Of a DNA stretch of 64,000 bases, positions 63,201-64,000 are shown in pieces. The notes under the pieces are model-generated. The model did no database searches and was not told the DNA's origin. It saw only the letters and a list, made by a program, of their open reading frames with translations. The stretch is from assembly GCF_000155955.1 (NCBI RefSeq), contig NZ_GG697141.2:568855-632854 (forward strand), read 5' to 3'. This DNA is from Mitsuokella multacida DSM 20544 (GTDB lineage Bacteria > Bacillota > Negativicutes > Selenomonadales > Selenomonadaceae). Numbering within the stretch: position 1 is the first letter of the stretch; each line of letters starts with the position of its first letter. The translations under genes and the position numbers were made by a program.

Positions 63201-64000
63201 TCCATTACGGCTGGTTCGAAAGTCGGCTTCATTGCGGGGAATAATATGATCCTGACGCAGGATGGCACGAATTTCACCTATGCGTTGAATTCAAGTCTCA
63301 CCGGCATGAATACGATTGCATTCACCGGCCTCGGCAGTGGTGCCAGCAATCTGACCATTGGCCTCCAGAACGGCGGCGGTGCTAATCCGGATAAGGGATA
63401 CTACATCACGGGCCTCTCGAATACGAAATGGGATCAGTCCAACTATGAAGGCACGCGGGCGGCTACGGAAGCCCAGTTGCGAGAAGCCATTGATAAGGTT
63501 TCGGCAGCTACGGGAACGGGCGGCTTCGGCCTGACGGCTGATGAAGGTGCCAATAATGGTGGTGAGAAGAAAGTTTCCCAGACATTGGGACGTACGATTG
63601 CTATCCAGGGTGATGGCACCTATGGTGCAGACGGTACGGTTGTCAAGCAGGGCAACATCTCGACGGTGGCTTACACCGATAATGCCGGCCCGACGGGTGC
63701 CATCAAGGTCAAGCTCAACAAGGACATCGACCTCAGTGAGGCAGGTTCGTTGACGATTGGCGCCAGCAAAGTGTCGGCTGGCAGCATCGTACTGGACAAT
63801 ACGGGCGATGCTGCCAAGAAGATTGCCTTGAACAGCACCGCTGGCACGGCTTCCATCGGCGGTGTCACGGTAAATGGCACAGCGAAGACCATCATGGGAC
63901 TTGCCAATACGACTTGGGATGGTACGGCGGTCAGCGGCCGCGCTGCGACGGAGGATCAGCTGGCTAAGGCCATCTCGGATGCTTCGACGCAGGCTTCTAA
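54243..64000 (+). CDS. Giant trimeric autotransporter adhesin (YadA-like), 3' partial
   Basis: The frame is open to the window end (more than 3,250 residues, no stop). It begins with an extended signal region (MNRVYKVIYNRARNLYQVVS) and hydrophobic core, cleavage near Ala62 (LPVGWAA). After a beta/coiled segment comes a YadA-type head of about 29 degenerate (S/A)xAIGxxA repeats (residues about 360-850), a neck (RRISNVADG...AATVGQL, bases about 56970-57035), and about ten more head repeats. Next are a GxxNT-repeat stretch, an Ala-rich helical insert and a second neck (RRIQNVAAG, about 58500). A stalk of repeated GINFKNGTNTT-type modules and further neck motifs follows (near 59032, 61123, 61777, 62219). 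The membrane anchor must lie beyond the window. It mediates surface adhesion by family knowledge. GC content is lower than in the neighbours. Confidence 0.95.
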   Translation, partial: MNRVYKVIYNRARNLYQVVSEIVHSRGKTKSLTAQHRHDRLTTSILIALFAMGTSLPVGWAAGTTTTATDPTTVEDAKVDASNLSGENKTAWRTALGGGKVAADDVKLIAGQDIYKELRPIAATSERLTYVSPDNSTADNLKNLDIQLGTNTTAISTLNTTIGTITSGTTVAGNLSKLDTQVKNNAAGLSALSNTVSTNNTNLNTKITFITSDITSLKDLSNITDAGRKVITGLSTIITQGDRVTITSTSDATTGQTTYTISANNDGTIISGDTNLVSGGTMYKELRPASGQYIRADQSTAKNLISLDQNLLNVVNALGLDADDTSKSYTSKLNKYFKVNPEITTNNDNTKTYAADAAANGTNSVAIGPSAQAGEKTKDATTSATTVTGGTSSTAIGDRAKANGDQSVALGYNSQVLNASGSTTAISGSTAIGNGAKVEGGSDSTALGTGATVDTASNAMAFGKGATINKTATSGVAIGNGAVTGSEDTTKTVDNVTYNIKAAGGVDSVAIGTNASSAGNTSIALGKGAAIENDTDGNYQAVVKSDDVAIGTGAKTSASDSSTAIGKSATVSQSTDAMAIGSSATVGASSNNAMALGKGAAVSSGAADSIAMGTSAKTVSADTIAIGQDTSATGANSVVIGKGATTTVEGGNAIGLSSTASGSSTAIGQSATANNYNAVAIGNKATANADKSISLGYEAGVDTSEGKGETQNAGSLIAIGTSSGNNVSGMQNVAIGEGAGSNVKSSYNIAIGTQAGYGINYASDDKSQNGYNVSIGYNANYQKNSANIMYSTALGNEANASNYAVAIGDKAKASGTYSLALGDTAQANDTESIAFGHNASASDGNIAIGNGSSAPAVSTLGTVKAVTVDGTTVNYVYDANGNQFKSAFTYKPLQADSHYISVGNSTLTRRISNVADGVFDSDAATVGQLNSLNELLQATDTKVGLTKDYFEQKFTDLNTTIDSSKTHYFSISESSDNLSGNKDNTGATSNKADAMAIGPNANATNVKSLAVGNNVYATGLRSIAIGTAPNPTTDAAGKTTTHNTSAEGENSIALGTSTTAQADNSVAIGTRAQTYTTDTKSGKTGARSVAIGNLATTAGDESVALGYSATVKYNYGTAIGKEALSSGVDAVAIGKGSKAYSTDSMAIGQDNTVIGNNVYGLGSSNSFSGEWESIIQSGVSGYKNTITSVSDQDTTNALTGIYLTGNSNTLNQNVKYNVMQDITVQGSSNTIDGGAGGTSSHQNTLSQIAIVGSGNTVQGKSSDDGKTNNIKDVTILGYNNTVDANKDTTVDFSNTQILGSNVTATLGNSVYLGNHAAYVQPNGPAQDAIDAARTKADTAAEASDEYKAAATDEDKATIKAQYEAKYLYKLRVQAMEAKGTTAGMNSYNTDETYGNGTSYTYAGSNPTGAITVGSAGAERRIQNVAAGLVSATSTDAVNGSQLYALTRQIRFGGDNSTFGKTTAADDQNVVARGSNETISITGGSDAVTASTTDGTTTYTVDAAKLTGNNIAVIADKDANALHVQLASNLKDLNTAQLGSGNGESYKETIKLDGTGTSGGQMTLASADGTVKTTLDTTGITIANGPKFTSSGIDAANQQIHNVTAGTKDADAVNVKQLQSARTLLTQGTNTTLADIDADGHHTYTVNVDNLAVKANGTGTTVALANGINFKNGTNTTSSVDANGNVTIDTKNLALKANGTNTATVTMDNGINFKNGTNTTATVGTDGTVTINATHNKLSTVSAATGDNDNVTLTLTDADGNTVTSTGLKNTYTTVTKNGTAHTVTFARNDGTTQTLSLGDLDGASTEALNKAAAKATSEVTNGTNVASVTKTAGTNGQNIYTVNVDDLAVKTTSGEKKSVHLADGLVFADGTNTTATVGDNGTIKFNVSDAAIKKQAVQAVNVTGDNKNVTVTPETNADGTLKTFTVTATHNKLNATGAATKATADSNAVTLTLQDADGNTTTTGLTDTYTTVSKDATTKKVTFKRNDSETQTLDLSDLGGITAAQDKYITGGTVSYDTNGNGTASLTGTNGLTASIRGLKDTKVSSGTASYMDAQGNATMNGSAVLTMNDGSTATISGLKDDYITSAAVGAENNHVTMTRLGGGTVDLNLNPILEKYSLSDYHLVGAGTTHDQAYAVDSNGTVTLNVVDDKNPTGTPKTIQITGLASQSGVSAGRTTVTSSDQSVTINDSSPNSDTHTYDIKVDYSKIPANLKVQYRGDNDTAGSNTMNTATAFTGTANQIVTTAANGKVSFKLADDISGIKSVTTGNSKLNTDGLTVTNGPTFTKSNIDVNNQQIHKVTAGESDTDAANVGQVKAATTEVQAGTNVSVGKPATDSTDNHKIYTVNVDNLSLSQNGTKVGTGVALKDGLDFQNGTNTTASVTADGKVSFSISNDAIKAQAKDAVVLAAGDNVTIGTPTDANNVKTYTVSVNDLKLQADGADKATRKLSDGINFAGGTNTMADVTADGKVTYDLKDSISLNQVQTGESKLNTNGLTITGGPKVLKSGIDAGNKQITNVASGGTVESNAATIGDLKKAIETASAGTTASGFKTKGNYGEAVTSRLDKQLNIVGDVDTTKVAKDNLSNDNVGVVTSTDTNGNATLTVKLNKDINLGENGSVTTGSTLMNKTGITNGNMSLGADGLTIQNGPKFTNNGINAANQKVTGVANGTNPNDAVNVSQLEAVKSDVTTGWTIAGKNASGTDLTANIGKGKTVSYAGGKYATATLSVDSTTGNATVAVDAVTNTLSVGADGKITSNGDGLTTTGAVKDAINGAYWTIQAGNATGSAQKVSAGSTITFNAGSNLSLSQDGTNFTYALNTDLQNMTSVTAKDQKDNTAVLTGEGLKVSDKDGNSLTQHATEIRLHDATKTATGTTTDVVLNKQGLQNGGHTITGVANGTVDAGSQDAINGSLLYELQQKVTNATNTGATVSYTAQTASLTTTDGKAALTGTTDGLVTGTNLTSVLNSLSWTAQSSQVGSGQNNGSTLQSITAGSKVGFIAGNNMILTQDGTNFTYALNSSLTGMNTIAFTGLGSGASNLTIGLQNGGGANPDKGYYITGLSNTKWDQSNYEGTRAATEAQLREAIDKVSAATGTGGFGLTADEGANNGGEKKVSQTLGRTIAIQGDGTYGADGTVVKQGNISTVAYTDNAGPTGAIKVKLNKDIDLSEAGSLTIGASKVSAGSIVLDNTGDAAKKIALNSTAGTASIGGVTVNGTAKTIMGLANTTWDGTAVSGRAATEDQLAKAISDASTQAS
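59182..61640 (+). repeat. Repeated stalk modules within the adhesin gene
   Basis: Modules encoding (L)A-N/D-GINF-K/A-N/G-GTNTT occur near 59230, 59365, 59830, 61340 and 61590, each followed by VxxDGxV. The first two are very similar at DNA level (for example AACGGCACCAA at both). They are internal protein repeats that could recombine to change stalk length. Confidence 0.7.

Overview
The window is a stretch of chromosome from a high-GC, anaerobic, Gram-negative-type Firmicute (class Negativicutes), most likely family Selenomonadaceae (Selenomonas/Mitsuokella-like). The basis is the Firmicute-style gene orders (rimP-nusA-ylxR-ylxQ-infB-rbfA-nrnA-truB-ribF-rpsO-pnp; tig-clpP-clpX-lon-engB; argCJBD-F-GH) combined with genes that need an outer membrane, above all a giant trimeric autotransporter adhesin. 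Genus is inference; no rRNA or tRNA gene was seen. Genes are dense, mostly on the + strand, with strong Shine-Dalgarno (SD) sequences, frequent TTG/GTG starts and clear intrinsic terminators.

Layout. 1-6440: the end of an M16C metallopeptidase, dapA, the two-subunit L-serine dehydratase and a secreted unknown protein. 6466-7302 (-): a GT51 peptidoglycan transglycosylase. 7432-15767: a complete arginine pathway from N-acetylglutamate (argC, argJ, argB, argD, argF, argG, argH), with promoters before argC and argF and possible arginine-repressor sites at both. 15871-23941: an envelope block with a secreted SGNH esterase (-), an OatA-like membrane O-acyltransferase, two unknown membrane proteins, a HAD phosphatase, an MBL-fold lipoprotein with its DUF3006 partner, an AMIN/Amidase_3 amidase and a GerMN lipoprotein. 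24108-30657: protein quality control (trigger factor, ClpP, ClpX, Lon) and the ribosome-assembly GTPase EngB. 30756-31757: AhbA/AhbB siroheme decarboxylase, pointing to the siroheme route to haem. 31928-38726: an aminotransferase, a CYTH protein, a SnoaL-LuxR regulator with a YbjN-like protein, an aldo/keto reductase, and a MarR regulator with an MFS transporter behind an operator-bearing promoter. 38906-49491: the long nusA-infB translation/RNA operon ending in rpsO and pnp.

49543-64000 is the accessory end. It has a roughly 300-base noncoding segment full of nested inverted repeats beside a lone tyrosine recombinase, then a membrane-anchored SGNH protein, a secreted unknown protein, an orphan OmpR-type response regulator, and a trimeric autotransporter adhesin of more than 3,250 residues that runs off the window. 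The adhesin is visibly less GC-rich than the rest. A 15-base promoter sequence is identical before the SGNH protein and before the adhesin, and a shortened form precedes the secreted protein, suggesting a co-expressed surface group.

Most of the window is ordinary core genome. The observations most worth checking are the structured noncoding segment at 49560-49860, the shared promoter element, the long structured leader of the adhesin, the inverted repeat that covers a ribosome-binding site at 19771-19819, and the near-perfect operator palindrome inside the marR promoter.
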